From Mesoterricola silvestris (GTDB lineage: Bacteria; Acidobacteriota; Holophagae; Holophagales; Holophagaceae), in assembly GCF_030295405.1 (NCBI RefSeq), contig NZ_AP027080.1, positions 4,857,001 to 4,921,000 on the forward strand: a stretch of 64,000 nucleotides of DNA, given 5' to 3'. The notes beneath the pieces are model-generated. The model worked only from the letters and a program-made list of their open reading frames with translations, was not told the DNA's origin and made no database searches. A program made the position numbers and the translations under genes. Below, piece by piece: positions 43,109 to 50,840 of this stretch. Positions within the stretch are counted from its first letter, which is position 1. Every line of letters begins with the position of its first letter.

Positions 43109-43537
43109 CTAGGCTCCCGGCTCGATCTTTTTCACCCGAAATTCGTGCCTGCCCCCTTCAAAGGGGGTTTCCAGGAACGTTTTGAGGTAGTATTCAGCTT
43201 GAAGCGGATCCGTCAGCCGCTGGCCGAAAGCGATGGCGTTTGCGTCATTGTGCATCCTGGCCAGCCTGGCGTGCTCGGGTGAAGTCACCAGGGCGCAACG
43301 GAGGCCCCTGTGGCGATTGGCCGAGATGCTGATGCCGATGCCGGACCCGCAGACGAGCACAAGGCGTTCCCACGTATCCATACCTTCCGCAGCCCGGTGC
43401 GCGAAATCCGGATAATCCACAGAGGCATGGCCATCGGTCCCAAAGTCCACCGCCTCGTGTCCCTGGGCCAAAGCCCACGCCTTCAGGCGCTCCTTGAGGT
43501 CATAACCTGCATGATCGCTAGCAAAGCCGATTTTCAT
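43109..43537 (-). CDS. rpiB: Ribose-5-phosphate isomerase B
   Basis: 142 residues. It starts MKIGFASDHAGYDLK, with the RpiB/LacAB phosphate-binding and proton-transfer features: VLVCGSGIGISISANR includes the catalytic Cys and the GTGxG-like loop, and MHNDANAIAFG holds the conserved Asn-Asp. It interconverts ribulose- and ribose-5-phosphate. It is first in the leftward operon and divergent from the SNF2 gene, with only 30 bases between the two start codons, so the promoters must overlap. Confidence 0.95.
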   Translation of the reverse strand: MKIGFASDHAGYDLKERLKAWALAQGHEAVDFGTDGHASVDYPDFAHRAAEGMDTWERLVLVCGSGIGISISANRHRGLRCALVTSPEHARLARMHNDANAIAFGQRLTDPLQAEYYLKTFLETPFEGGRHEFRVKKIEPGA

Positions 43538-43567
43538 GATGCATCTCCCATGATCGAGGGTAACTGA

Positions 43568-46500
43568 ATGACCCGGCCCATCCTCCAGTATCGTCCACTG
43601 GACCGGGGATTTCTCCTGTGCATGCCCGGGGAGGGCGGCGCCCAGGACTGGCAGCGGACCCTGAGGACCCTGCCGGGCAACCTCCACGGCCGGGACCGGC
43701 TGACCCCCGCCCGGGCCCGGCTCTTCCTGCCCGATTCCAGCCTGGTGGAGACCCACACGGTGCCGCTGCGGTGGCAGCGGGCCCTGCCCTGGCTGGCCTC
43801 CATGGCCACCGATCCGGGGAAGGTGGGCGGGAGCATGGCCTTCTGGGCCTCCGCCCTGCGCCTCCTCCAGTCCATGGTCCTCCGGGGCGCCCTGCTGCCC
43901 CAGCTGGACACCCGGGGCAATCCCTGGCGCGCCACCTGGGGCATCAGCCTCACCAGCCCCGCCGACCGCCAAGCGCTTGATGAACTTCTCAAAGCCATGC
44001 CCCCCTCGGTCCTGGCCTTCCCCGAGGACGACGGGTGGATCTTCACCAAGGGCCTGGCCCTGGGCGCCCTGGAAACCGAGGAGGTGGACGACGACCTGGC
44101 CCAGCCCCCCGCGGCCCCCTTCGTGCTGAAGGCCTTCCTGGAGGACGGCGCGGATTTCCTGGTGCGCTTCGTGGCCGGCTCCCTGCGCCAGGGGGAGGAT
44201 CCGAGGCTCGGCCTCATCCACCGGCTCCGGGGCCACAAGCGGGACCGGCTGCCCTGGGACGAGCGCCTCATGGTGGCCCTCAGCCACCCCATGAACGAAT
44301 TCCCCACCATCGGCGTCACGGAACGCACCCTGGGCGAACAGCTGGAGCAGTGGAGCGAGGGCGCGCGGGTCCAGTGGATCCGGCCCAGCCTGAAGCTGGA
44401 GGCCCCGCCGGTGCCCACGGACGTGGACGCCATCCACGAGGCGGACCGCCTCTCCGAAGCCGGCTGGATCCTCCGGGTGGGCCTGGAGACCCAGGACGGC
44501 GACTACATCCCCGTGGCCCGCCTCTGGGAGCCCTCCGTGGAACCCGAGGTGCTGGAGGCCCGCAAGGTCCTCCTGCGGGGCCTGGCCCGGGCCGTGCCCT
44601 TCTTCCCGCCCCTGCAGGGGGCCCTCTCCGGCAAGCAGCCCGAGGACCTTCCCCTCCTGCCCACCGAGGCCTGGCAGTTCCTCACCCGGGGCGCCGGCCA
44701 GCTCAAGGAGGCCGGCTTCCTGGTGCACATCCCCGAGCAGCTGGCGGAGTTCGGCGGGGCCCGGCGCCTCCGGGCCAAGGTCAAGCTGGGGGCCCGGCAC
44801 ATCGAGGCCGCCTCCGACGAAGGCGCCGTGCAGGAAGGCCTGGACGGCTCCGTTTCCGCCGACTGGTCCCTCATGCTGGGCGACGACAACCTGGACCTCC
44901 AGGATTTCGCCCAGATGGCCAGCCTCAAGCACCCCCTGGTGGCCTGGAAGGGCAAGTGGGTGGCCCTGGACCCCGAGACCCTCAAGCAGATCACCCAGGT
45001 GATCCAGGCCAGCCGCGGCGCCGGCTTCGAGAGCATGAGCCGGGGCGAGGCCCTGGCCGCGGCCCTCACCGGAAGCGCCCACATCCCGGGCGTGTCCGAG
45101 GCCATCGAGGTGGAGGTGGCCGGCGATTTCGGCGCGGCCCTGGAGGACCTGAAGATCCTCCCCGACAAGCCCATAAGCCAGCCCGCGGCCTTCAAGGGGG
45201 CCCTGCGCCCCTACCAGCTCCGGGGCCTGGCCTGGCTGGAGGGCCTGTCCCGCCTGGGTCTGGGCGGCATCCTCGCCGACGACATGGGCCTGGGCAAGAC
45301 CATCGAGGTCCTCGCCCTGCTCCTGCACCGCCAGCAGCAGGACCCCCACGTGGGCAACCCCACCCTCCTCATCTGCCCCACCTCCCTGCTGGGGAACTGG
45401 GAGCGGGAGATCGCCAAGTTCGCGCCCACCATCCCCTTCTTCGTGCACCACGGCAACAACCGCGACCGGCTTCCCAAGGTGTTCCGGCCCCACACCATCG
45501 TCCTGACCACCTACGGCGTGATCCGCCGGGAGGAGGAGGTCTTCGGCGCCAGGGCCTGGGGCATGGTGGTGGTGGACGAGGCCCAGGCCATCAAGAACGC
45601 CGGCAGCTTCCAGGCCAAGGCCGTGCGCAAGCTGCGCGCCCCCTTCAAGCTCGCCCTCACCGGCACGCCCATCGAGAACCGGCTCCTGGAGCTCTGGTCC
45701 ATCCTGGCCTTCGCCCTTCCCGGCTACCTGGGCAGCGAATCCCGGTTCAAGGACCAGTTCGCCTCGCCCATCGAGAAGTACCGCGACACCGACGCCGCCA
45801 ACGAGCTGCGCCAGCGGGTGGGCCCCTTCATCCTGCGCCGGCTCAAGACCGACCGCTCCATCATCCAGGACCTGCCCGACAAGAACGAGATGAAGGTCTA
45901 CACCCAGCTCACCCGGGAGCAGGCCGCCCTCTACCAGGCCCGGGTGGACCAGATGGAGAAGGACCTGGAGGCCGCGAGCTCCATCGAGCGCCGGGGCCGC
46001 ATCCTGGCCCTGCTCACCCACCTCAAGCAGATCTGCAACCACCCCTCCCAGTTCCTCAAGCAGACTGGACCCTACAAGGGGCGCAGCGGGAAGCTGGAAC
46101 GGCTCACCGACATGCTCGAGGAGGTGCTGGAGAGCGGGGAGAAGGCCCTGGTCTTCACCCAGTTCAAGGAGATGGGCGACCGGCTCCAGGTGCACCTCCT
46201 GGATGTGCTGGGCTTCGAGCCCCCCTTCCTCCACGGCGGATCCAGCCGCGAGCAGCGCGACGAGATGGTGCGCAGCTTCCAGGAGGACGAGGACGGCGCG
46301 AAGGTGATGCTCCTGAGCCTCAAGGCCGGCGGCGTGGGCCTCAACCTCACCGCGGCCACCCACGTCTTCCACTTCGACCGCTGGTGGAACCCCGCCGTGG
46401 AGGACCAGGCCACGGACCGCACCTACCGCATCGGCCAGACCCGCAACGTGCAGGTGCACAAGTTCATCACCATGGGCACCCTGGAGGAGAAGATCGACGG

Positions 46501-46813
46501 CATGCTGGAATCCAAGCGGGACCTCGCGGACCGCGTGGTGGGCACGGGCGAAGGCTGGCTCACGGAGCTGGACGACGACGCCCTGCGGCGCCTGGTGGTG
46601 CTCGAGCCCGACGCCGACATCATGGGCGAGGAGGAGGCCAACGGCAACGGCCACGGCCACGGCAATGGCCATGGCCATGGCGGCGCCGTTCCGGCCCCGC
46701 CCGTCCCGGAGCCCCCCGAGGAGGATGACGTGAACGACGTCCTCCCGGCCCGCACCCGCGCCCTGGCCAAGCGCAAGCCCCGGCCCGCGCTCCGGAAGGG
46801 GGTGCTCTCATGA
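43568..46813 (+). CDS. SNF2-family DEAD/DEAH-like helicase (HepA/RapA-type)
   Basis: 1081 residues. A SNF2-associated N-terminal half (about 1-540) is followed by RecA-like domain 1 with Walker A DDMGLGKT (572-578) and DEAQ box (VVVDEAQAIKN), then domain 2 with NLTAATHVFHFDRWWNPAVE and DQATDRTYRIGQTRNVQV. It should remodel protein-DNA complexes using ATP. Near residue 1020 lies a repetitive Gly-Asn-His linker (NGNGHGHGNGHGHGG). It overlaps a SWIM-domain gene by 4 bases, a pairing common for bacterial SNF2 proteins. Confidence 0.95.
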   Translation: MTRPILQYRPLDRGFLLCMPGEGGAQDWQRTLRTLPGNLHGRDRLTPARARLFLPDSSLVETHTVPLRWQRALPWLASMATDPGKVGGSMAFWASALRLLQSMVLRGALLPQLDTRGNPWRATWGISLTSPADRQALDELLKAMPPSVLAFPEDDGWIFTKGLALGALETEEVDDDLAQPPAAPFVLKAFLEDGADFLVRFVAGSLRQGEDPRLGLIHRLRGHKRDRLPWDERLMVALSHPMNEFPTIGVTERTLGEQLEQWSEGARVQWIRPSLKLEAPPVPTDVDAIHEADRLSEAGWILRVGLETQDGDYIPVARLWEPSVEPEVLEARKVLLRGLARAVPFFPPLQGALSGKQPEDLPLLPTEAWQFLTRGAGQLKEAGFLVHIPEQLAEFGGARRLRAKVKLGARHIEAASDEGAVQEGLDGSVSADWSLMLGDDNLDLQDFAQMASLKHPLVAWKGKWVALDPETLKQITQVIQASRGAGFESMSRGEALAAALTGSAHIPGVSEAIEVEVAGDFGAALEDLKILPDKPISQPAAFKGALRPYQLRGLAWLEGLSRLGLGGILADDMGLGKTIEVLALLLHRQQQDPHVGNPTLLICPTSLLGNWEREIAKFAPTIPFFVHHGNNRDRLPKVFRPHTIVLTTYGVIRREEEVFGARAWGMVVVDEAQAIKNAGSFQAKAVRKLRAPFKLALTGTPIENRLLELWSILAFALPGYLGSESRFKDQFASPIEKYRDTDAANELRQRVGPFILRRLKTDRSIIQDLPDKNEMKVYTQLTREQAALYQARVDQMEKDLEAASSIERRGRILALLTHLKQICNHPSQFLKQTGPYKGRSGKLERLTDMLEEVLESGEKALVFTQFKEMGDRLQVHLLDVLGFEPPFLHGGSSREQRDEMVRSFQEDEDGAKVMLLSLKAGGVGLNLTAATHVFHFDRWWNPAVEDQATDRTYRIGQTRNVQVHKFITMGTLEEKIDGMLESKRDLADRVVGTGEGWLTELDDDALRRLVVLEPDADIMGEEEANGNGHGHGNGHGHGGAVPAPPVPEPPEEDDVNDVLPARTRALAKRKPRPALRKGVLS

Positions 46814-47793
46814 GCCAGATGAGCGAACGTTTCGGCACCACCTGGTGGGGCCGCCTCTGGATCACCGCCCTGGAACAGCTGGGCGACGACTTCGAGAACC
46901 GGCTCCCCCGCGGCAAGAAGTACGCGGAAGAGGGCGCCGTGAGCCACTTCACCGTCACCCCCGGCGAGATCCAGGCCAAGGTGCACGGCCGGAAGACCTA
47001 CAACGTCACCCTGGGCCTGCCCGCGCTCTCCTCCTCCCAGTGGGAGAAGGCCCTGGAGCGCATCCACGCCGAGAGCCGCTTCGTGGCGTCCCTCCTGGCC
47101 GGCGAAATGCCCCAGGGCCTGGACGAGACCTTCCGGGAATCCGGCGCCAGCCTCTACCCGAGGGTGCCCAAGGAGCTGCAGACCCACTGCGACTGCCCCG
47201 ACTGGGCCAATCCCTGCAAGCACGTGGCGGCGGTGTGCTACATCATGGCCGAGGCCCTGGACCGGGATCCCTGGCTCCTCTTCGATCTGCGGGGCCGCAC
47301 CCGCGAGGACGTGCTCCAGGCCCTCCAGGCCCGCATGGACGCCCCCGCCGCCGAGTCCGCTCCCCGCAAGCGGGGCCGGCCGAAGAAGGCGGTGTCCGTG
47401 GTGGACCTGCTGCCCCGGCGCAACGAGATGGCCGAACCCTGGCTGCGCATGTCCGAGGAGGCCTTCGACACCCCGCCGGTGCCCATTCCGGAAGTGGCGC
47501 TGCCCCGGGCCATCCCCGCGGACCCCTCCGTCTTCATCCAGCTGGGCCCGCTGCCCCACGCCCGCATCGAGGCCAGCCTCTGCCTCGCGGCCCTCATGCA
47601 CCGCACCGCCCAGGTGGTGCAGGTCCAGATCGAGGAGGGGGTGGGCAACATGGAGGAATCCGAGACCCCGTACGATCCCGCCGGCGAGCCCCCCGTCGAG
47701 GCCCCGGCCTCCCCCTTCGAATCCGCCATGCCCGCCCAGCCCAGCGCGAAGCCCTGGCGCCACAGCAAGAAACGCCGCTGGGGCAAAGGCTGA
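46810..47793 (+). CDS. SWIM zinc-finger protein partner of the SNF2 helicase
   Basis: 327 residues. The SWIM motif CxC-x6-CxH is visible as C127, C129, C136 and H138 (CDCPDWANPCKH). The preceding region resembles other SWIM proteins that accompany SNF2 helicases (TTWWGRLWITALE). An AT-hook-like KRGRPKK lies near residue 195. The ATG overlaps the helicase stop. It probably helps the helicase recognise DNA or protein partners. Confidence 0.9.
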   Translation: MSQMSERFGTTWWGRLWITALEQLGDDFENRLPRGKKYAEEGAVSHFTVTPGEIQAKVHGRKTYNVTLGLPALSSSQWEKALERIHAESRFVASLLAGEMPQGLDETFRESGASLYPRVPKELQTHCDCPDWANPCKHVAAVCYIMAEALDRDPWLLFDLRGRTREDVLQALQARMDAPAAESAPRKRGRPKKAVSVVDLLPRRNEMAEPWLRMSEEAFDTPPVPIPEVALPRAIPADPSVFIQLGPLPHARIEASLCLAALMHRTAQVVQVQIEEGVGNMEESETPYDPAGEPPVEAPASPFESAMPAQPSAKPWRHSKKRRWGKG

Positions 47794-47809
47794 ACCCCAA
47801 GGAGCCCCC

Positions 47810-48196
47810 ATGAAGACCATCGCCACCCCCAACGCCCCCAGCGCCATCGGCCCCTACTCCCAGGCCCAGGTCTCCGGCAACCTCCTGTTCACCGCCGGCC
47901 AGATCCCCCTGGTGCCCGGCACCATGGAGATGGTCACCGGCTCCGTGGAGGACCAGACCGTCCAGGTGGTGGCCAACCTCACCGCCGTGCTCCAGGCCGC
48001 GGGCACGGACTGGTCCCGGGTGCTCAAGACCACCGTCTTCCTCACGGACCTGGCCGAATTCGGCGCCTTCAACGCCGTGTACGAGAAGCTGCTGGGAGGC
48101 GCCAAGCCCGCCCGCAGCACCGTCCAGGTGGCGGCCCTCCCCCGGGGCGCCAAGGTGGAGATCGAGCTGGTGGCGGAGATCCGCGCCGATGCGTGA
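47810..48196 (+). CDS. ridA: RidA family enamine/imine deaminase
   Basis: 128 residues of normal length with the family opening NAPSAIGPYSQAQVSGNLLF and closing ARSTVQVAALPRGAKVEIEL, including the conserved Arg of the active site. RidA removes reactive 2-aminoacrylate-type enamines released by PLP enzymes. The end overlaps the next gene, a PLP cysteine synthase-like protein, by 8 bases, which fits that job. Confidence 0.95.
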   Translation: MKTIATPNAPSAIGPYSQAQVSGNLLFTAGQIPLVPGTMEMVTGSVEDQTVQVVANLTAVLQAAGTDWSRVLKTTVFLTDLAEFGAFNAVYEKLLGGAKPARSTVQVAALPRGAKVEIELVAEIRADA

Positions 48197-49172
48197 CAAG
48201 AGGGTCTACGACAGCATCCTCGACGTCATCGGCAACACCCCCCTGGTGCGCCTGCGCCGGATCACCGCCGGCATCCCCTTCCCCGTGTGGGTCAAGCTCG
48301 AGTACCTGAACCCCATGGGCAGCAGCAAGGACCGCATCGCCAAGTACCTGGTGGAGCAGGCCGAGAAGGACGGCCGCCTCCACCCCGGCGACGTGATCCT
48401 GGAGAACTCCTCGGGCAACACCGCCATGGGCCTCGCCCTCGCCGCCATCCAGAAGGGCTACACCCTCAAGGCCGTGGTGCGGGACCGCACCAGCAAGGAG
48501 AAGCTGGACCAGCTCACGGCCCTGGGCGTGGACCTGGTGAAGGTCGACACCAGCCTCCCCCCGGACCACCCCGACAGCTACAACCTCATCACCCCGCGCC
48601 TCGCCCGGGAGACCCCCGACTGCTACTTCCCCGACCAGCACAACAACCGCGAGAACAACGAGGCCCACTACCGGGGCACCGGCCCCGAGGTGTGGGAGCA
48701 GATGGACGGGAAGATCGATGTCTTCGTGGCCGGCATGGGCACCGGCGGCACCATCGGCGGCGTGGGCCGCTACCTGAAGGAGCGCAACCCCGCCGTGAAG
48801 ATCGTGGCCGTGGACGTGGTGGGTTCGGTCTTCACCCCCTACTTCCGCACCGGCGACCCCGGCAAGGCCGCCCCCTACCTCCTGGAGGGCCTGGGCGACG
48901 AGTTCCTCATCGGCTGCGCCGATTTCTCCGTCATCGACGAAATGGTCCAGGTGACGGACAAGGAAGCCTTCCTGGCCGCTCGCGAGCTGGCCCGCACCGA
49001 AGGCCTCCTGGTGGGCGGCTCCAGCGGCGCCGTCATCCACGCCCTGAAGAAGATCGCCCCCACCCTCCCCCCCGACGCCCGGGTGGCGATCCTGTTCCCC
49101 GACAGCGCGTCCCGGTACCTGAGCACGATCTTCAACGACGACTGGATGCGGGAAAAGGGAATGCTGGATTAG
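48189..49172 (+). CDS. Cysteine synthase/cystathionine beta-synthase-like PLP enzyme
   Basis: 327 residues. PLP lysine K47 in NPMGSSKDRIA, substrate loop ENSSGNTAMGLA and phosphate-binding GTGGTIGGVGRYL are all intact. It has no C-terminal CBS domains. It likely makes cysteine or cystathionine from an activated serine. The short loop after K47 is closer to the cystathionine beta-synthase/CysM group than to CysK. It shares the operon with ridA. Its stop overlaps the stop of the opposing SDR gene. Confidence 0.88.
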   Translation: MRDKRVYDSILDVIGNTPLVRLRRITAGIPFPVWVKLEYLNPMGSSKDRIAKYLVEQAEKDGRLHPGDVILENSSGNTAMGLALAAIQKGYTLKAVVRDRTSKEKLDQLTALGVDLVKVDTSLPPDHPDSYNLITPRLARETPDCYFPDQHNNRENNEAHYRGTGPEVWEQMDGKIDVFVAGMGTGGTIGGVGRYLKERNPAVKIVAVDVVGSVFTPYFRTGDPGKAAPYLLEGLGDEFLIGCADFSVIDEMVQVTDKEAFLAARELARTEGLLVGGSSGAVIHALKKIAPTLPPDARVAILFPDSASRYLSTIFNDDWMREKGMLD

Positions 49173-49870
49173 GGATCGGCAAGGTGCGCCTCCCGGAATG
49201 GGTCCAAGGGAAAGCAGTCGACCTCGTCCACCCGCATCCGGGGTGGCAGGGCCACCAGATTGCAGACCAGGGACGTGACCTCCCCCAAGGGAAGGCGGGA
49301 CCGGTCACCCGGTCCGGCCTCGCCTTCGGCCTGGAAGGACCCCAGGTTCACGTAGGTGATGGTGCCCTGCCTCCGGGCGATCTCCTTGGCCACGTGGCGG
49401 CACATTTCCCGCAGGGAACCTTTGAAGAATCCGTATAGGCCATGACGCCCCGTCAGCGTTCGTGGATCCGCGGCCACGGATCCCATAAGGATGATCCGGC
49501 CCCCCTCCTCCCCGAAGGCCTCGGCGGCGCTCCTTACCAGGCGAAGCGTGTTTCCAAGGAAGGTGAGGCAGCTTTCCAGGTCCGTTTCTGGAGCGATGAG
49601 CAGCGAGCCCGGGCCGTAATACGAAGCACAGTGCACCACGGCAGCCAGCGGCTTAAGCCGGCAGACCAGGCCCTTGAGAACGGGGGTAGGCAGCGCTTTC
49701 GAAAAATCGAGCCCCTCGATGGAGGCGCTGTCCAGCCCAGGGAAGACCGCGTGGACCCGGGCCGGATCCCGTCCGCTCAAAATGGGGTGATAGGACGGAT
49801 CCTGGATCAGCCTTTCAGCCACCGCCCGGCCCAGAGTGCGATTTGCCCCGGTCACCAGGACCCTGGTCAT
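49169..49870 (-). CDS. Short-chain dehydrogenase/reductase
   Basis: 233 residues. The cofactor loop TGANRTLG is near the start. S131 (ILMGSVAA), Y146 and K150 (GLYGFFK) form the SDR catalytic set. The start was set at the ATG directly before TRVLVTGANR. A longer frame would add about 110 residues that reach into inverted repeat C. Substrate unknown. It is convergent with the cysteine-synthase gene with overlapping stop codons. Confidence 0.85.
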   Translation of the reverse strand: MTRVLVTGANRTLGRAVAERLIQDPSYHPILSGRDPARVHAVFPGLDSASIEGLDFSKALPTPVLKGLVCRLKPLAAVVHCASYYGPGSLLIAPETDLESCLTFLGNTLRLVRSAAEAFGEEGGRIILMGSVAADPRTLTGRHGLYGFFKGSLREMCRHVAKEIARRQGTITYVNLGSFQAEGEAGPGDRSRLPLGEVTSLVCNLVALPPRMRVDEVDCFPLDPFREAHLADP

Positions 49871-50507
49871 GGCGAAACCCGGGGGGCTCCCTGTAAGGAA
49901 AATGGAGCAGAGCGCTTTTGGATCATGGGAGGGCGTCCTTTCCCGGGGAAGGCTCGACTGGGGGTTGGATGCAACTGACGCTTGTTGGTCTGAGTTGTTC
50001 AGGAGAGGCAGCAATGGACCGGCCACCGTCCCCGGTGGCCTGGTAGTGGGCAATGCAGGGGATAGGTTTCCATGCGGAATCGCCACATCCCTACTTCGCT
50101 TTGCATTCTTCTTTTCCCAGCGCCCCAGACTCGACGCAGTGCGTCTCGTCCTCTGCGCCCCAGCGGTTGATTCTTTTCTGGGTTCCCTCGGCGCGATTGT
50201 AACCATCGCGCCGCGAATGCCAGGAAAAGATCAAACGCTGGGGCGCAGAGGACGAGACGCACTGCGTCGAGTCTGGGGCGCTGGGAAAAGCAAAACTGAA
50301 TGCTGCCCGAAGGGTTCCTAGGCATTCCGCCGAGCAAGGCAATGTGCGGTAGGTGAACGCGCGGATGCGGCGGGCGGCCGATAATTTGAGATTTTTTACC
50401 AGAGGAAACCCCTTCCTCCCCTTCCGGCATTCAAGGTTGGCCGAGACAGGGCGCGGTGCCAAACGTGCCCCCGTCCTGGCTACGCCCCCTTTTGGAAAGG
50501 AGATGCC
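49871..50507. other. 637-base divergent intergenic region before the double-glycine peptide gene
   Basis: It lies between the starts of the SDR gene (leftward) and the leader-peptide gene (rightward). It holds inverted repeat C (50104-50304) and then about 200 bases without a recognisable gene. No clear -35/-10 pair was seen. The AT-rich stretch ATAATTTGAGATTTTTTACC near 50380-50400 is the most promoter-like part. Confidence 0.45.
50104..50304. repeat. Long hairpin repeat C with perfect 55-base arms
   Basis: Arms 50111-50165 and 50236-50290 are exact reverse complements. The 70 bases between them fold further (GGCGCGAT with ATCGCGCC around 7 bases, and CTTTTCTGG with CCAGGAAAAG), so nearly the whole 200 bases forms one rod. 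The fact that the arms match perfectly points to recent origin, or to selection or gene conversion keeping them identical. There is no transposase and no similarity to repeats A, B or D. Confidence 0.85.
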
Positions 50508-50831
50508 ATGAAGATGTGTCCCTACCTCCTCCCCCACCTGGACGACACGTCCCTCGAGGCGGTCACCGGCGGCATGTTCCCCCGGGTAGCGCGGATGGTG
50601 TTCACCCATACCGAGAAGCTGAACCCTGGCGCCGGCGCAGACGCCTATCTCATGCCGGGCGGCATCCGCGACCACGAGCGAGCCTGTGCCCAGGCCCGGT
50701 TCGACGCGCTCGTCAAACAGAACCCCGGCCTATTCGCACCACCCGACCCGAACTACAGCGTGAATCTCCTGCAACAACGACTGGCCAACGGCTATGGCAA
50801 GCCGCACCTCGTGCGGGGTGGAAATCCCTAG
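50508..50831 (+). CDS. Double-glycine leader peptide precursor (secreted peptide/RiPP-like candidate)
   Basis: 107 residues, well-placed GGAAAGGAG ribosome site. The first 22 residues form a textbook double-glycine leader ending LDDTSLEAVTGG: hydrophobic L11 (-12), L16 (-7) and V19 (-4), then G21-G22. Cleavage by a C39 peptidase would release an 85-residue core beginning MFPRVARM, with one Cys, three His and an estimated net charge of about +4. The core has a second Gly-Gly (LMPGG) and ends VRGGNP. I recognise no family for the core. A C39 transporter with intact active site is encoded at 25.1-27.3 kb. The next gene starts 9 bases later. Confidence 0.75.
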   Translation: MKMCPYLLPHLDDTSLEAVTGGMFPRVARMVFTHTEKLNPGAGADAYLMPGGIRDHERACAQARFDALVKQNPGLFAPPDPNYSVNLLQQRLANGYGKPHLVRGGNP

Positions 50832-50840
50832 CGGGTTGGA

